DNA from: Rhodoglobus sp.
Lineage (GTDB): Bacteria > Actinomycetota > Actinomycetes > Actinomycetales > Microbacteriaceae
Direction of reading: 5' to 3'
Assembly: GCA_025463515.1 (NCBI GenBank)
Contig: JAODAQ010000038.1
Location: 1-64,000 of the forward strand
Length of the DNA stretch: 64,000 bases
Part shown: piece by piece, positions 26,490-35,584 of the stretch
Layout of the letters: every line of letters begins with the position of its first letter
Position numbering within the stretch: the stretch's first letter is position 1
The notes under the pieces: generated by a model
Seen by the model: only the letters and a program-made list of their open reading frames with translations
Database searches by the model: none
Told to the model about the DNA's origin: nothing
Program-made: the position numbers and the translations under genes

Positions 26490-28343
26490 CTACGACCGCC
26501 CGAACACCGGCTCCGCCGGCGCGGGGACGAACGGGCTGCCCTCCACGATGGCGCGGATCCGCTCGGCGGGGAACTTCGGCACCCGGTTCGCGTCGGTCAG
26601 GCCGTTCGTCTCCTGGGCGGTGTCGGTCAGCTGGGTGTAGCACCAGCCGGCGAGCCCCTCGCACTCGCGAACGGCGGCGAAGAGCCCGGTGAGGTGCTCC
26701 TCGAAGTGGTCGTGGGACTCGACGAGCCGGTAGCCCCACGCCTCGCTGCCGGGCGGCTCGATGCTGACGCCGCCGAACTCGCTCAGGATGACGGGCTTGG
26801 ACGCCGTGTGCGCGCTCTCCTCCGGCGTGCCGACGAGCATCTTGCGGCCGCTCGGTGCCATGAGGTCGATGCTGCGCCGGAGTGCCTCGGGGGTGCCGTA
26901 GGACGCGAGGAGACGCGCGGCGTCGTTCTCGTAGTCGTGGATGGTCAGAAGGTCGGAGCCGGTGTGCTCCCACCCGTCGTTGGAGATGACGAGACGGGTG
27001 TCGTCGAGGCTCTTGGTGAGGTGGTACAGGGCTCGCACGAGGTCGCGCTGCCGGGCATCCGTCGCCAGCTGTTGCACGCCCCAGCTCTCGTTGAAGGGCA
27101 CCCACGCGACGATGCTGGGGTGCGAACTGTCGCGGCGCACGGCCTCGGTCCACTCGGCCACGATGCGGCCGGATGCCCTCCCCGAGAACTCGTAGGTGCT
27201 CGGCATCTCCACCCAGACCAGCAGGCCGAGGCGGTCGGCCCAGTACAGGAAGCGGGGGTCCTCGATCTTCTGGTGCACCCGCACGGTGGTGAACCCGAGG
27301 CTCTTGATCAGCTCGACCTCGGTGCGCAGCGCCTCCGCAGACGGGGCGGCAAGGTGCGACTGCGCCCAGTAGCCCTGTGAGAGCACCCCGCGCACCTCGT
27401 AGGGCCGCTCGTTGAGGAGGAACCGCCCGCCGCCCTCGCCAACCTCACGGAACCCGAGGTAGGAGAGCACGACGTCCGAATCCTGCCCGAGAGCCACGAG
27501 CTCGATCTGCGCATCGATGAGGGTCGGGCTCTCGGGCGACCACAGGTAGTCGCCGAGTGCCTGCCCGTTGCGCAGACTGGGGACGGACAGGATTATCGTG
27601 GAGTCCGCGACGGTGAGGGCGACCGACTGGTCTGCCAGAACCTCGGGGCCCTTGCGGAGGACGACCCGCACCCGCGTACCGGGACGGGGGGCCTCGGCCA
27701 GCTCCACCGTGAGGGTTGCCGTGGCGTCCGCGATGCTCGATCGCCAGGCGGCCCGCCGCACGTGCTGCTGGGGCACCGACTCGAGCCAGACGGGCTGCCA
27801 GATGCCGCTGGTCCGGTCGTACCAGACGACGTGCCGCTCCTCTGCCCAGTCCTGCTTGCCGCGCGGCTGTGCGAGGTCCTGCGGGTCGTCCTCGGCGCGC
27901 ACCACGATAGTGAATCCCGCGGCTGCATCGGGGATCTCGGCCGTGAACGGGGTGTGGCCGCCCTCATGGCGTGCCACGAGGTGCCCGTTCGCCCAGACAT
28001 CCGCGCGGTAGTCGACCGCGCCGAAGTGCAGCAGGAGACGCCGCCCGGGCTCGTGGCCGGTGGCCGCGACCTCGGCGGCGGTCACGGTGCGGCGGTACCA
28101 GAGGACGCGGTGGAATCCCGTGTCGCCGATGCCCGAGGCGGGCGACTCCGGCGGGAAGGGCACGGTGATGGTGCGCCCGAGGGGCTCGAGCGAGGTGGCC
28201 CAGCCCCGGGCGAGGCCCTCGTCGGCGTCGTCGAACTCGAACTGCCACGCGCCGTCGATTCCCACCCAGCCGGCCCGTACCAGTTGCGGGCGCGGGTACG
28301 ACCCGTCCGGCTCGGTCGACGGTGTGGCAGGTGTTTCACGCAT
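26490..28343 (-). CDS. Glycoside hydrolase family 2 enzyme (beta-glycosidase)
   Basis: GH2 enzymes remove terminal beta-linked galactose, glucuronate, mannose or arabinose by a retaining mechanism. The 617-residue protein has the sugar-binding jelly roll (about 20-200), the Ig-like domain (about 205-305) and the TIM barrel (about 310-600). The acid/base is Glu419 in PFNESWG and the nucleophile Glu522 in LSEFGG. No signal peptide is present, so it works in the cytosol on imported oligosaccharides. It lies downstream of the LacI-family gene with a 38-bp gap containing a copy of the LacI operator. Exact sugar specificity is unknown. Confidence 0.9.
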   Translation of the reverse strand: MRETPATPSTEPDGSYPRPQLVRAGWVGIDGAWQFEFDDADEGLARGWATSLEPLGRTITVPFPPESPASGIGDTGFHRVLWYRRTVTAAEVAATGHEPGRRLLLHFGAVDYRADVWANGHLVARHEGGHTPFTAEIPDAAAGFTIVVRAEDDPQDLAQPRGKQDWAEERHVVWYDRTSGIWQPVWLESVPQQHVRRAAWRSSIADATATLTVELAEAPRPGTRVRVVLRKGPEVLADQSVALTVADSTIILSVPSLRNGQALGDYLWSPESPTLIDAQIELVALGQDSDVVLSYLGFREVGEGGGRFLLNERPYEVRGVLSQGYWAQSHLAAPSAEALRTEVELIKSLGFTTVRVHQKIEDPRFLYWADRLGLLVWVEMPSTYEFSGRASGRIVAEWTEAVRRDSSHPSIVAWVPFNESWGVQQLATDARQRDLVRALYHLTKSLDDTRLVISNDGWEHTGSDLLTIHDYENDAARLLASYGTPEALRRSIDLMAPSGRKMLVGTPEESAHTASKPVILSEFGGVSIEPPGSEAWGYRLVESHDHFEEHLTGLFAAVRECEGLAGWCYTQLTDTAQETNGLTDANRVPKFPAERIRAIVEGSPFVPAPAEPVFGRS

Positions 28344-28366
28344 GGGAGAACCATATGGGAAGCATC

Positions 28367-28378
28367 CAGCGCTGTAAA
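28367..28378. promoter_or_regulatory. LacI-type operator copy before the GH2 gene
   Basis: CAGCGCTGTAAA contains the palindrome CAGCGCTG. On the minus strand it reads TTTACAGCGCTG, matching the site at 29450-29464 over TTTACAGCGCT. It lies in the 38-bp gap upstream of the GH2 start codon. Confidence 0.65.
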
Positions 28379-28381
28379 GCG

Positions 28382-29407
28382 TCAGGTCGTGGCGCGCTCC
28401 GCGATCGAGTGCGGCACGATCTCGTGGCGTCCGATGCCGTCGTAGCCCTGCATCCGGTCCTCGAGGAGAGCGAAGGCCGTGGCCGCGAGCGCGCGCTTGT
28501 CCGGCGAGATCGAGGAGAGGGCCGGAGTGCTGTAGCGGGCGACCGCCGTGTCATCCCAGCCCAGCACCGAGACGTCTGCCGGCACTCGCAGCCCCGCCTG
28601 CCCGAGCGCCCTCAGCGCCGCCATCGCGAACAGGTCGTCGCGGCAGAGCACCGCGTCGAAGGCGACTCCGGATTCCACGGCGGAGGCGAGCGCCCGCACG
28701 CCGTCCTCGATCGAGAAGCCGTCACTCTGCAGCACAAGTCGAGGGTCGAGCTCGAGGCCGGCGGCGAGGAGCGCCTCCTGGTAGCCCAGCAGTCGGAGGT
28801 GGGTGGACTCGGTGATGTCTCCGCGCACCGTGGCGAGGAAGGCGATCCGGGTGCGGCCGGCGCGCAGCAGCATTTCCACACCGTCGCGGGCCGCCCGGGT
28901 GTTGTCGATCATCACATGGTCGGTATTCAGAGGCCTGGCGGCCTCGCCGAGCAGCACGAGCGGCGTTCCGGGGCGCAGCCGGGCGATCTCCAGCGTGTCG
29001 ATCCGGGCAGGGTGGAAGATCACGCCGTCGACGAGCCCTTCCTCGCGGTCGCGGATCACCGCGCGCTCCGCCTCGACGTCATTGAGGGTCTGCTCGACGA
29101 GGATGCGGTAGCCGTGGCGACCGGCCTCCTCGCCGATGTAGCGCGCCATCTCCGCGAAGTAGAACTGGTCGATCTCGGGGATCGCGAGCGCGATCATGCC
29201 GGTCTTGCCGGTCGCGAGCCGGCGCGCCGTGAGATTGGGGCGGTAGCCGAGCTCGTCGATCGCCGACTGCACCTTGGTGCGCATTGCTGCCGAGACGTGC
29301 TCGTAGTCGTGAACCACGTTCGAGACCGTCTTCATCGATACGCCGGCCAGGTCCGCCACGTCCTTGAGGCGAACGCGTCCGGCGGATCTGTCCGTTGTCA
29401 TGGGCAC
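28382..29407 (-). CDS. LacI-family transcriptional repressor of the sugar locus
   Basis: This 341-residue regulator has the LacI helix-turn-helix at residues 10-35 (VRLKDVADLAGVSMKTVSNVV), a hinge helix, and a periplasmic-binding-protein-like sensor domain (about 65-341). It most likely represses the divergent transporter genes and the GH2 gene until a sugar binds. Two copies of TTTACAGCGCT, one upstream of each target, support this. The start ATG at 29407 sits right at the MPMTTDRSAGRVRLKD N-terminus. Confidence 0.9.
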   Translation of the reverse strand: MPMTTDRSAGRVRLKDVADLAGVSMKTVSNVVHDYEHVSAAMRTKVQSAIDELGYRPNLTARRLATGKTGMIALAIPEIDQFYFAEMARYIGEEAGRHGYRILVEQTLNDVEAERAVIRDREEGLVDGVIFHPARIDTLEIARLRPGTPLVLLGEAARPLNTDHVMIDNTRAARDGVEMLLRAGRTRIAFLATVRGDITESTHLRLLGYQEALLAAGLELDPRLVLQSDGFSIEDGVRALASAVESGVAFDAVLCRDDLFAMAALRALGQAGLRVPADVSVLGWDDTAVARYSTPALSSISPDKRALAATAFALLEDRMQGYDGIGRHEIVPHSIAERATT

Positions 29408-29449
29408 ATCCTAAGCGTCGGAGAACGCGCATCCCGGCATTCGTTGACA

Positions 29450-29464
29450 TTTACAGCGCTATAG
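29450..29464. promoter_or_regulatory. LacI-type operator in the lacI/transporter divergent promoter
   Basis: TTTACAGCGCTATAG overlaps promoter-like elements: TTGACA at 29444-29449 and TATAGA/TAGATT just downstream. It shares TTTACAGCGCT with the site at 28367-28378. The 165-bp gap (29408-29572) contains no gene. TTGACA and TATAGA are too close to be a normal -35/-10 pair. Confidence 0.65.
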
Positions 29465-29572
29465 ATTAGCGTCCCACTCAACCGAGCTACCCCCGCCGGT
29501 CGACGACGACCGCACCCCCCGAGCGAAGAAGCAGCCGGGATCCGGGGATGCTCCTGGCACCAGGAGAGAGAC

Positions 29573-30883
29573 ATGAAGAAACGCAGCGCCGCGGTAGCCG
29601 TCTTCGCGGCCGCCGCACTCGTGCTGAGCGGATGCAGTGCCGCCCAGACGGAGTCCGGTGAGCACACGATCACGTTCATGGGGTGGGGGTCAGACACCGA
29701 GATCGCCGTCTTCAACGACATGATCGCCCAGTACGAGGACGCGTATCCGGACGTCAAGGTCGACTACATCACGGTTCCGGCCGCGGACTTCCAGACGAAG
29801 TTGCAGACCATGATCGCGAGCAACAAGACGCCGGACGTGTTCTACCTCGCACCCGAGAACGTCATGCCCTTCGCGAGCAGCGGCATCGTCGCCGATCTGA
29901 GCGACTACGTCGACAACAACGAGCTATTCGACCCGGCCAACGTGTGGCAGAAGGCCATCGACATGTACCGGTACGACGGCACGACTCCGGGCAAGGGGGC
30001 GGTCTACGGCCTGCCCAAGGACATCGGCCCGTTCGCCCTCGCGTACAACAAGGACCTCTTCGACGCGGCCGGCGTGACGGCTCCCGATCCGGAGAGCCCC
30101 TGGACCTGGGACGAGTTCGTGGCCGCGGCCAAGAAGCTCACCAGCGGGACCGGAGACGACAAGGTCTACGGCTCGGCGCCGTACTCGCTCGAGTCGGCGG
30201 TCTGGTCGAACGGCGGAGACTGGCTCAACGCCGACCACACCGAGGTCACCGTCACCGACCCCAAGTTCACCGAGGCGCTCCAGTGGGTCGCCGACCTGAG
30301 CCTCAAGGAGGGCGTCGTGCCCACGAGCGAGGAGGAGAGTTCGCTGCCGAGCTTCCAGCGCTTCATGGACGGCAAGGTCGCCATGATGGGCGTCGGGCCG
30401 TGGAACCAGGGCGGCTTCTGGGCCGACGCGACGTTCAACTGGGACCTCATGCCGTGGCCGGTCAGCCCCGCCACCGGTGAGCGTGCCGTCTGGTACGGCG
30501 GCATCGGCTTCGGTGTCGCGAACTCGAGCAAGGACAAGGAGGACGCGTCCAACCTTGCGGCCTTCCTCGCCTTCAACGAGGACGCCCAGCGCACCAACAT
30601 GGAGCAGGGCCAGGCGGTGCCGAACCTGATCGACATGGCGAAGAGCGAGTACCTGACGTCGGACAAGGCGCCGGCGAACAAGGAGGAGTTCATCCGCATC
30701 ATCGAGGACTACGGCCGCCGCGCGACCCAGACCTACACGTACAACAGCGAATGGTTCGGGCTCTTCAACTCCAACCTCGCCAGCGTGTGGACGGGCGAGC
30801 AGACCGCGGAGGAGTATGCGGCCTCGGTAACGGACGAGATGCAGCAGATGCTCGACGACGGCATCGCCGAGCAGACAAAGTAG
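29573..30883 (+). CDS. Sugar ABC transporter substrate-binding lipoprotein
   Basis: This 436-residue extracytoplasmic binding protein begins with a lipoprotein signal peptide (MKKRSAAVAVFAAAALVLSGC); Cys21 is the lipid-modified residue in the LSGC lipobox. The mature part has the family 1 binding-protein pattern (EHTITFMGWGSDTEIAVFNDMI, WTWDEFVAAAKKLT, FMDGKVAMMGVGPWNQ). It delivers an oligosaccharide to the two permeases downstream. The ATG at 29573 follows GGAGAGAGAC. No ATPase gene is present, so a shared MsmK-type ATPase from elsewhere must serve it. Confidence 0.93.
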   Translation: MKKRSAAVAVFAAAALVLSGCSAAQTESGEHTITFMGWGSDTEIAVFNDMIAQYEDAYPDVKVDYITVPAADFQTKLQTMIASNKTPDVFYLAPENVMPFASSGIVADLSDYVDNNELFDPANVWQKAIDMYRYDGTTPGKGAVYGLPKDIGPFALAYNKDLFDAAGVTAPDPESPWTWDEFVAAAKKLTSGTGDDKVYGSAPYSLESAVWSNGGDWLNADHTEVTVTDPKFTEALQWVADLSLKEGVVPTSEEESSLPSFQRFMDGKVAMMGVGPWNQGGFWADATFNWDLMPWPVSPATGERAVWYGGIGFGVANSSKDKEDASNLAAFLAFNEDAQRTNMEQGQAVPNLIDMAKSEYLTSDKAPANKEEFIRIIEDYGRRATQTYTYNSEWFGLFNSNLASVWTGEQTAEEYAASVTDEMQQMLDDGIAEQTK

Positions 30884-30899
30884 ACCGAGATCAATAGGT

Positions 30900-30936
30900 C
30901 GGGGCGCGTGGCTGCACAAGTCACGCGCCCCGTTCT
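30900..30936 (+). terminator. Hairpin between the binding-protein and permease genes
   Basis: CGGGGCGCGTG (30900-30910) and CACGCGCCCCG (30922-30932) pair perfectly over 11 bp around an 11-base loop, then TTCTT. Such hairpins commonly lower permease expression relative to the binding protein by partial termination or RNA protection. Confidence 0.75.
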
Positions 30937-30954
30937 TCAGGAGGGTGCTCGCCA

Positions 30955-31863
30955 ATGACGACGATGACGACCAGGCGCACGCAGAACATGCGGCGGCGCG
31001 AACGGTTCTGGGGGCTGCTGTTCGTCACCCCGATCGGGCTGCAGGTGGTCCTGTTCTGCATCGTGCCGATCGGTATCGCGGTCGTCGCGGGCTTCACCAA
31101 CTGGAACGTGATCAAGGGCACCTACGACTTCATCGGCCTCGACAACTTCTTCGAGTTCCTCACCGACAAGTACTTCTGGATCGCCGCGGGCAACACCGTG
31201 TTCATGCTGATCCCGATCCCGTTCTACCTGTTCTTCGGCATCTTGTTCGCCATCGGCAGCCACCGCGGCACGCCAGGAAACCGGGTGTTCCGCATCCTGT
31301 TCTTCCTCCCGTACATCTCATCGGTGGTCGCGCTGGTCGTGATGTGGAAGTGGCTGTTCAACTACCAGTACGGGCTGGTCAACCAGTTGCTCGCGGGCGT
31401 GGGCATCCAAGGCCCGGACTGGCTGGGGGATCCGGACTGGATCAAGACCACGATCGTGGTCATGATCGTCTGGAAGATGATCGGCATCACCTCGATCTAC
31501 GTGCTGGCCGCACTGAAGAACATCCCGGAGGTGTACTACGAGGCGGCGCGGCTCGACGGGGCATCGCCGATCCGGATGTTCTTCCAGATCACCCTCCCGA
31601 TGCTGTCGCCGGCGATCTTCTTCCTCACGATCGTGGGGATCATCGGCTCGCTGCAGACCTTCGTCGAGGTGCAGCTGTTCACCTCCGACGGTGGCCGCAA
31701 CTACAGCGCGGCGACCGTCACCTACTACATCTGGCAGAAGGCCTTCGTCTCGAACGAGCTCGGGCTCGCCTTCGCTACCGCGATCTTCTTCGCCCTGGTC
31801 ATCCTCGGGATCACGCTCATCCAGTTCCGCCTCTCGCGGCGCTGGGTCTACGGGGGGGAGTGA
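30955..31863 (+). CDS. Sugar ABC transporter permease, MalF type
   Basis: This 302-residue inner-membrane subunit has six predicted helices. It carries the cytosolic EAA loop (YYEAARLDGASPIRMFFQITLPMLSP, from about residue 200) that contacts the ATPase. The ATG at 30955 follows CAGGAGGG. It pairs with the MalG-type permease, which starts 2 bp after its stop. The transported sugar probably matches the GH43 and GH2 enzymes of the locus. Confidence 0.92.
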   Translation: MTTMTTRRTQNMRRRERFWGLLFVTPIGLQVVLFCIVPIGIAVVAGFTNWNVIKGTYDFIGLDNFFEFLTDKYFWIAAGNTVFMLIPIPFYLFFGILFAIGSHRGTPGNRVFRILFFLPYISSVVALVVMWKWLFNYQYGLVNQLLAGVGIQGPDWLGDPDWIKTTIVVMIVWKMIGITSIYVLAALKNIPEVYYEAARLDGASPIRMFFQITLPMLSPAIFFLTIVGIIGSLQTFVEVQLFTSDGGRNYSAATVTYYIWQKAFVSNELGLAFATAIFFALVILGITLIQFRLSRRWVYGGE

Positions 31864-31865
31864 CG

Positions 31866-32711
31866 ATGGCGCGCACCAACACCACGGCCCGCCGCACGGG
31901 CACCACGGTCTCCTTCCTGCTGATGCTCGCGGGCGGGGTGACGATGGTCCTGCCCTTCCTGTGGATGCTCTCGACCTCGCTCAAGCAGTCGAACCTCGTG
32001 TTCGGGCCCCCTGAGTGGATACCCGATCCGGTCGACTGGGCGAACTACGCCGAGATCTGGGATGCCGCACCGCTGGCCACCGGCCTGGTGAACAGCACGA
32101 TCGTGACGGTCCTGGTTGTCGTCGTGGGCACGTTCTCCTCGACGATGGCCGCGTTCGCCTTCGCGAAGCTCGACTTCCCGCACAAGCGGATCATCTTCGT
32201 GGCGCTGCTCGCGACGATCATGATCCCGCTCGTGGTGCTGATCCTCCCGCAGTTCCTCGTCTACGCGCAGATCGGCTGGCTCGACACCCTGCTGCCGCTC
32301 ATCGTGCCCGGGCTGCTCGGAAACGTGACGATGATCTTCTTCCTTAGGCAGTACATGCTCGGCATCGCCACCGAGCTCATGGAGGCCGCGAAGATCGACG
32401 GCGCCGGGTTCTTCCGCATCTACTGGAGCATCTTCCTGCCGCTGTGCAAGCCGGCGATCGCGGCCAACGTGATCATCGTCTTCATGGCCACCTGGAACGA
32501 CTACCTCGGCCCGCTCATCTTCACGAGCTCGCCGGAGAACTCGACTGTGCAGCTGGTCATCGCCTCGCTCAACTCCTACTACGCCGAGCAGACCGACTTC
32601 CCGCTGATCATGGCCGCGTCGATCGTCGCAGTCCTGCCGGTCGTCGTCCTGTTCACCATCACTCAGAAGTACTTCGTCGAGTCCTTCGCCTTCACCGGGA
32701 TCAAGGGATGA
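31866..32711 (+). CDS. Sugar ABC transporter permease, MalG type
   Basis: This 281-residue inner-membrane subunit has six predicted helices and the EAA loop MEAAKIDGAGFFRIYWSIFLP near residue 175. The ATG at 31866 lies 2 bp after the previous stop. Its last codon overlaps the GH43 start (ATGA), so transporter and hydrolase are made together. Confidence 0.92.
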   Translation: MARTNTTARRTGTTVSFLLMLAGGVTMVLPFLWMLSTSLKQSNLVFGPPEWIPDPVDWANYAEIWDAAPLATGLVNSTIVTVLVVVVGTFSSTMAAFAFAKLDFPHKRIIFVALLATIMIPLVVLILPQFLVYAQIGWLDTLLPLIVPGLLGNVTMIFFLRQYMLGIATELMEAAKIDGAGFFRIYWSIFLPLCKPAIAANVIIVFMATWNDYLGPLIFTSSPENSTVQLVIASLNSYYAEQTDFPLIMAASIVAVLPVVVLFTITQKYFVESFAFTGIKG

Positions 32712-34696
32712 CCGACTACCACAACCCCGTCCAGCGGGCCGGCGACTTCGCCGACCCCTTCGTCCTGCGCCACGACGGCGTCTACTACCTGTACTGCACG
32801 AATCCGGATGTGCGCTGCTGGAGCTCGCGCGACCTGGTCGAGTGGCAGCTCGAGGGCCCCACGATCGACGACGGCGCGTTCCCCGGCCTCGTGCCGTTCG
32901 CCCCGGAGGTCGTCTACTCCAACGGCGGGTTCTACATGTACACGTCTCCCTCGGGGCACGGCCACTTCGTACTGAGGTCCGAGTCGCCGACGGGCCCGTT
33001 CCGCGTCGTCTCCGGCAACGTCGGCCACGCCATCGACGGCAACGTGCTCATCGACGACGACGGCCGTTGGTACTTCTACTGGGCCGGTGACGAGGGTATC
33101 TGGGGCTGCGAGATGCCGTCGCCCACGGAGTTCGGCGAGCCCGTGCTCACGGGCATCCACATGAACGGCTGGACCGAGGGCCCGTTCGTCAGCAAGCGCG
33201 ACGGCATCTACTGGATGACCCTGACCGGCAATCACTACCTGAGCCCCGGCTACCGGATCGACGCCGCCTACAGCACGAGCCCGCTGAGCGGGTTTCAGCC
33301 GGACCCGCTCAATCCGATACTGATCGGTGCGGACGGGCCCAACGTCGGGCTGGGCCACAGCAGCAGCGTGACCGGCCCGGACCTCGTCTCGACCTACCTG
33401 ATCTACCACAACCTCAATCCGGACGAGACCCGCGACCTGGACATCGACCGCCAGGTGTGGAGCGGCGGCAGGCTGCAGGTCCTCGGTCCGACGACGTCGG
33501 CTCCGATGCCCAGCGGTCCGGATGCCACGGGCACGGCATTCTGGGCGACCGAGCTGCCCGCCCGCTTCACGGCCGAGCTCAACCTCACCGCGGGCGACGG
33601 CGACTACGGCATCTCGCTCGGGGACGCGCTCGAGCTGCGCGTGGATGCCGCGGCCGGAACGGTGAGCGCGGGCGCGCTCGGGTCGAGCGCGCTGCCGGCG
33701 GACTACGTCCACGGCGCGCTGCACTGCTGGCGCCTCATCCGGGATGGCGACGAGCTGCGGCTCTCTATCGATGGCAGGGCCCAGTTGTCGGTTCGGGATG
33801 CACCAGCCGCGGCATCCCGGATCACGCTGTTCGGCTCCGTGAGCGCCGGCCATGTCGCCCTCACCGGCACCACGGCGGAGCATGCAGACCGGCAGGCCGC
33901 CAAGCCGGTGCCCGGCCGGTTCTGGGCGGGGCTCGGCACGGGAGACTCTGAGCGCGAAGCCGAAGGCGTGCGCTTGGGCCCCGGCACCGAGATCGCCTAC
34001 GACCTCCACGTGCAGCAGGCTGGGCCCGCGGTCATCTACCTCGCTGGCGAGTTCGCGCCGGGCGACGCCATCGTGCTCGAGCTCGACGGCCTGCGGCACG
34101 ACCTGCGCCCGGATCGGTTGTCGGTGCCCGTGCGGCTGGAGGTCGGGACCTGCCGCCTCACTCTGCTGGGTGCTGCTGGCGAGCCGCTTGTGCGCCTCAT
34201 CACGGTCGCGATGCGGCCCGAGCCATCCGCAGCGGCTGCTCACGACGAGACGGCCTCGGGTACCGGGAAGCGCCTCCTCGCCGGGCACTACGACGACGCA
34301 GTGATCACCGCGCACGTGTCTATCGGGCTCGCGCCGCAGGGGCACGCCGATCTGATCTTCCGCGCGAGCCAGCTCTCCGAGGGCGGGGAGGGCGACGACA
34401 CCGTACTCGGGCGGAACTTCCTGCTCGGGTACTCGGTGCAGCTGCACCACGACCGCGTGGTGCTCGCGCGGCACGACTACGACGAGCGGATCCTGGCCGA
34501 GCACCCGACCCCCGTCGACCCGTCGCGACCGCACGTGATCGTCGTGCGGGCAGTCGGGGGCTCCATCGGCGTCGAGCTCGACGGCACCGCGCTGTTCCAG
34601 GTCGCTGACGACCTGCCGCACCCGATCGGCAGCGTGGGCATCCGCACCGACAACGCCGTCCTGCGAGTCGAGAGGCTGCGGGTCGAACCGAGGTGA
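32708..34696 (+). CDS. Glycoside hydrolase family 43 enzyme with C-terminal accessory domains
   Basis: GH43 enzymes are inverting arabinofuranosidases, xylosidases or galactosidases. The 662-residue protein has the five-bladed propeller at residues 1-290 with catalytic base Asp16 (DFADPFVL), pKa-modulating Asp110 (AIDGNV) and acid Glu157 (WTEGPF). Two beta-rich domains follow (about 300-420 and 440-660), likely concanavalin- or carbohydrate-binding-like. No signal peptide is seen, so it acts on imported sugars. It overlaps the MalG gene by 4 bp. The substrate is unproven; arabino- or galacto-oligosaccharides are reasonable guesses. Confidence 0.88.
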   Translation: MTDYHNPVQRAGDFADPFVLRHDGVYYLYCTNPDVRCWSSRDLVEWQLEGPTIDDGAFPGLVPFAPEVVYSNGGFYMYTSPSGHGHFVLRSESPTGPFRVVSGNVGHAIDGNVLIDDDGRWYFYWAGDEGIWGCEMPSPTEFGEPVLTGIHMNGWTEGPFVSKRDGIYWMTLTGNHYLSPGYRIDAAYSTSPLSGFQPDPLNPILIGADGPNVGLGHSSSVTGPDLVSTYLIYHNLNPDETRDLDIDRQVWSGGRLQVLGPTTSAPMPSGPDATGTAFWATELPARFTAELNLTAGDGDYGISLGDALELRVDAAAGTVSAGALGSSALPADYVHGALHCWRLIRDGDELRLSIDGRAQLSVRDAPAAASRITLFGSVSAGHVALTGTTAEHADRQAAKPVPGRFWAGLGTGDSEREAEGVRLGPGTEIAYDLHVQQAGPAVIYLAGEFAPGDAIVLELDGLRHDLRPDRLSVPVRLEVGTCRLTLLGAAGEPLVRLITVAMRPEPSAAAAHDETASGTGKRLLAGHYDDAVITAHVSIGLAPQGHADLIFRASQLSEGGEGDDTVLGRNFLLGYSVQLHHDRVVLARHDYDERILAEHPTPVDPSRPHVIVVRAVGGSIGVELDGTALFQVADDLPHPIGSVGIRTDNAVLRVERLRVEPR

Positions 34697-34697
34697 A

Positions 34698-34856
34698 CTA
34701 GCCCGCGGAGACGGCGCTGAGGGCGGGCCACTGCTCGGCGTCGAGTCGCAGCGACTCGTCGAGCATCCGGATCATGGCCTCTGTGGTGCGGTCGGCAGCC
34801 TGCTGAGCGCTGCGGTCGGGCGTGTGCAGCCTGCTCGTCCAGCGGTTGGTGTCCAT
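34698..34856 (-). CDS. Small hypothetical protein of 52 residues
   Basis: The frame reads MDTNRWTSRLHTPDRSAQQA and ends WPALSAVSAG, mostly helical and polar. The ATG at 34856 is preceded by GGAGGCAG, a good ribosome-binding site, so it is probably real despite its size; an ATG ten codons earlier is less likely. It lies one base from the convergent GH43 stop. No function is suggested. Confidence 0.55.
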   Translation of the reverse strand: MDTNRWTSRLHTPDRSAQQAADRTTEAMIRMLDESLRLDAEQWPALSAVSAG

Positions 34857-34991
34857 GACTGCCTCCTCACCATAAGAGACCGGCACCTCCGCCGGTTATG
34901 ACGGCGACTCTACTCGCATTGTGCCCCCCGTTCGCGTGACGCGCCATCGGCGTGTCTCGACAGGAAAGACCCCCGCCCCTAGGCTGGCGCC

Positions 34992-35561
34992 ATGTCCCGG
35001 ATGCCGGTCCTCGCGTTCTGCGGGAGCCTGCGGTCCGACTCGCTCAACCGGGCGCTGCTCGACCTCGCGGAGCGTCTGGCGCCCGACCTCCAGTTCGTCG
35101 GCGCGGACCTGATCCCCGACCTCCCGCTGTTCAACCCGGGCCTCGACCTGACCGACGAGCTGCCCGCGAGCGTCCGGCACTTCCGCGGCCTGGCCCGCGC
35201 CGCCAAGGCCGTGGTGATCGCCTCGCCCGAGTACGTGCACGCGCCCTCCGGAATCACCAAGAACGCTCTCGACTGGCTCGACGGCTACGGAGCGCTCGAC
35301 GGCAAGCCCACGCTGCTGCTCAGCGCGTCCCCGGGCTCCACGGGCGGCATCCAGGGGCTCGTCGCGCTCTTCCCGACGCTGCAGGCACTGGGGGCCGTGC
35401 TCATCGACCCCGTGAGCGTGTCCCGTGCGGGCTCTCGCCTCGACTCGCACGGCAACGTGATGGACCCTGCGGTGTACCAGCGCGTCGAACTTGCGATGGA
35501 CGACCTGCGCGAGGCGATGGACTTCGCGTACGGGCATCCGCTCGCCGCGCGGGGCATGTAG
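34992..35561 (+). CDS. NADPH-dependent FMN reductase family protein
   Basis: This 189-residue flavodoxin-like enzyme has the FMN-binding N-terminus AFCGSLRSDSLNRALLDLA and the SPEYVHAPSGITKNALDWL segment. Family members reduce FMN, azo dyes or quinones with NADPH. It differs clearly from the second member at 55455-56012. It is followed by a PEBP gene 23 bp later; co-transcription is likely but the functional link is unclear. Confidence 0.9.
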   Translation: MSRMPVLAFCGSLRSDSLNRALLDLAERLAPDLQFVGADLIPDLPLFNPGLDLTDELPASVRHFRGLARAAKAVVIASPEYVHAPSGITKNALDWLDGYGALDGKPTLLLSASPGSTGGIQGLVALFPTLQALGAVLIDPVSVSRAGSRLDSHGNVMDPAVYQRVELAMDDLREAMDFAYGHPLAARGM

Positions 35562-35584
35562 CCGCGCATCCCTAGACTTGGCGC

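Noticed and set aside
29444-29467. TTGACA plus TATAGA/TAGATT as a standard -35/-10 pair
   Set aside because: The spacing is only 10 to 12 bases instead of about 17; one of them may be real, but not as a pair.
32663-34621. 652-codon minus-strand frame opposite GH43
   Set aside because: Antisense shadow; GH43 catalytic residues are intact on the plus strand.
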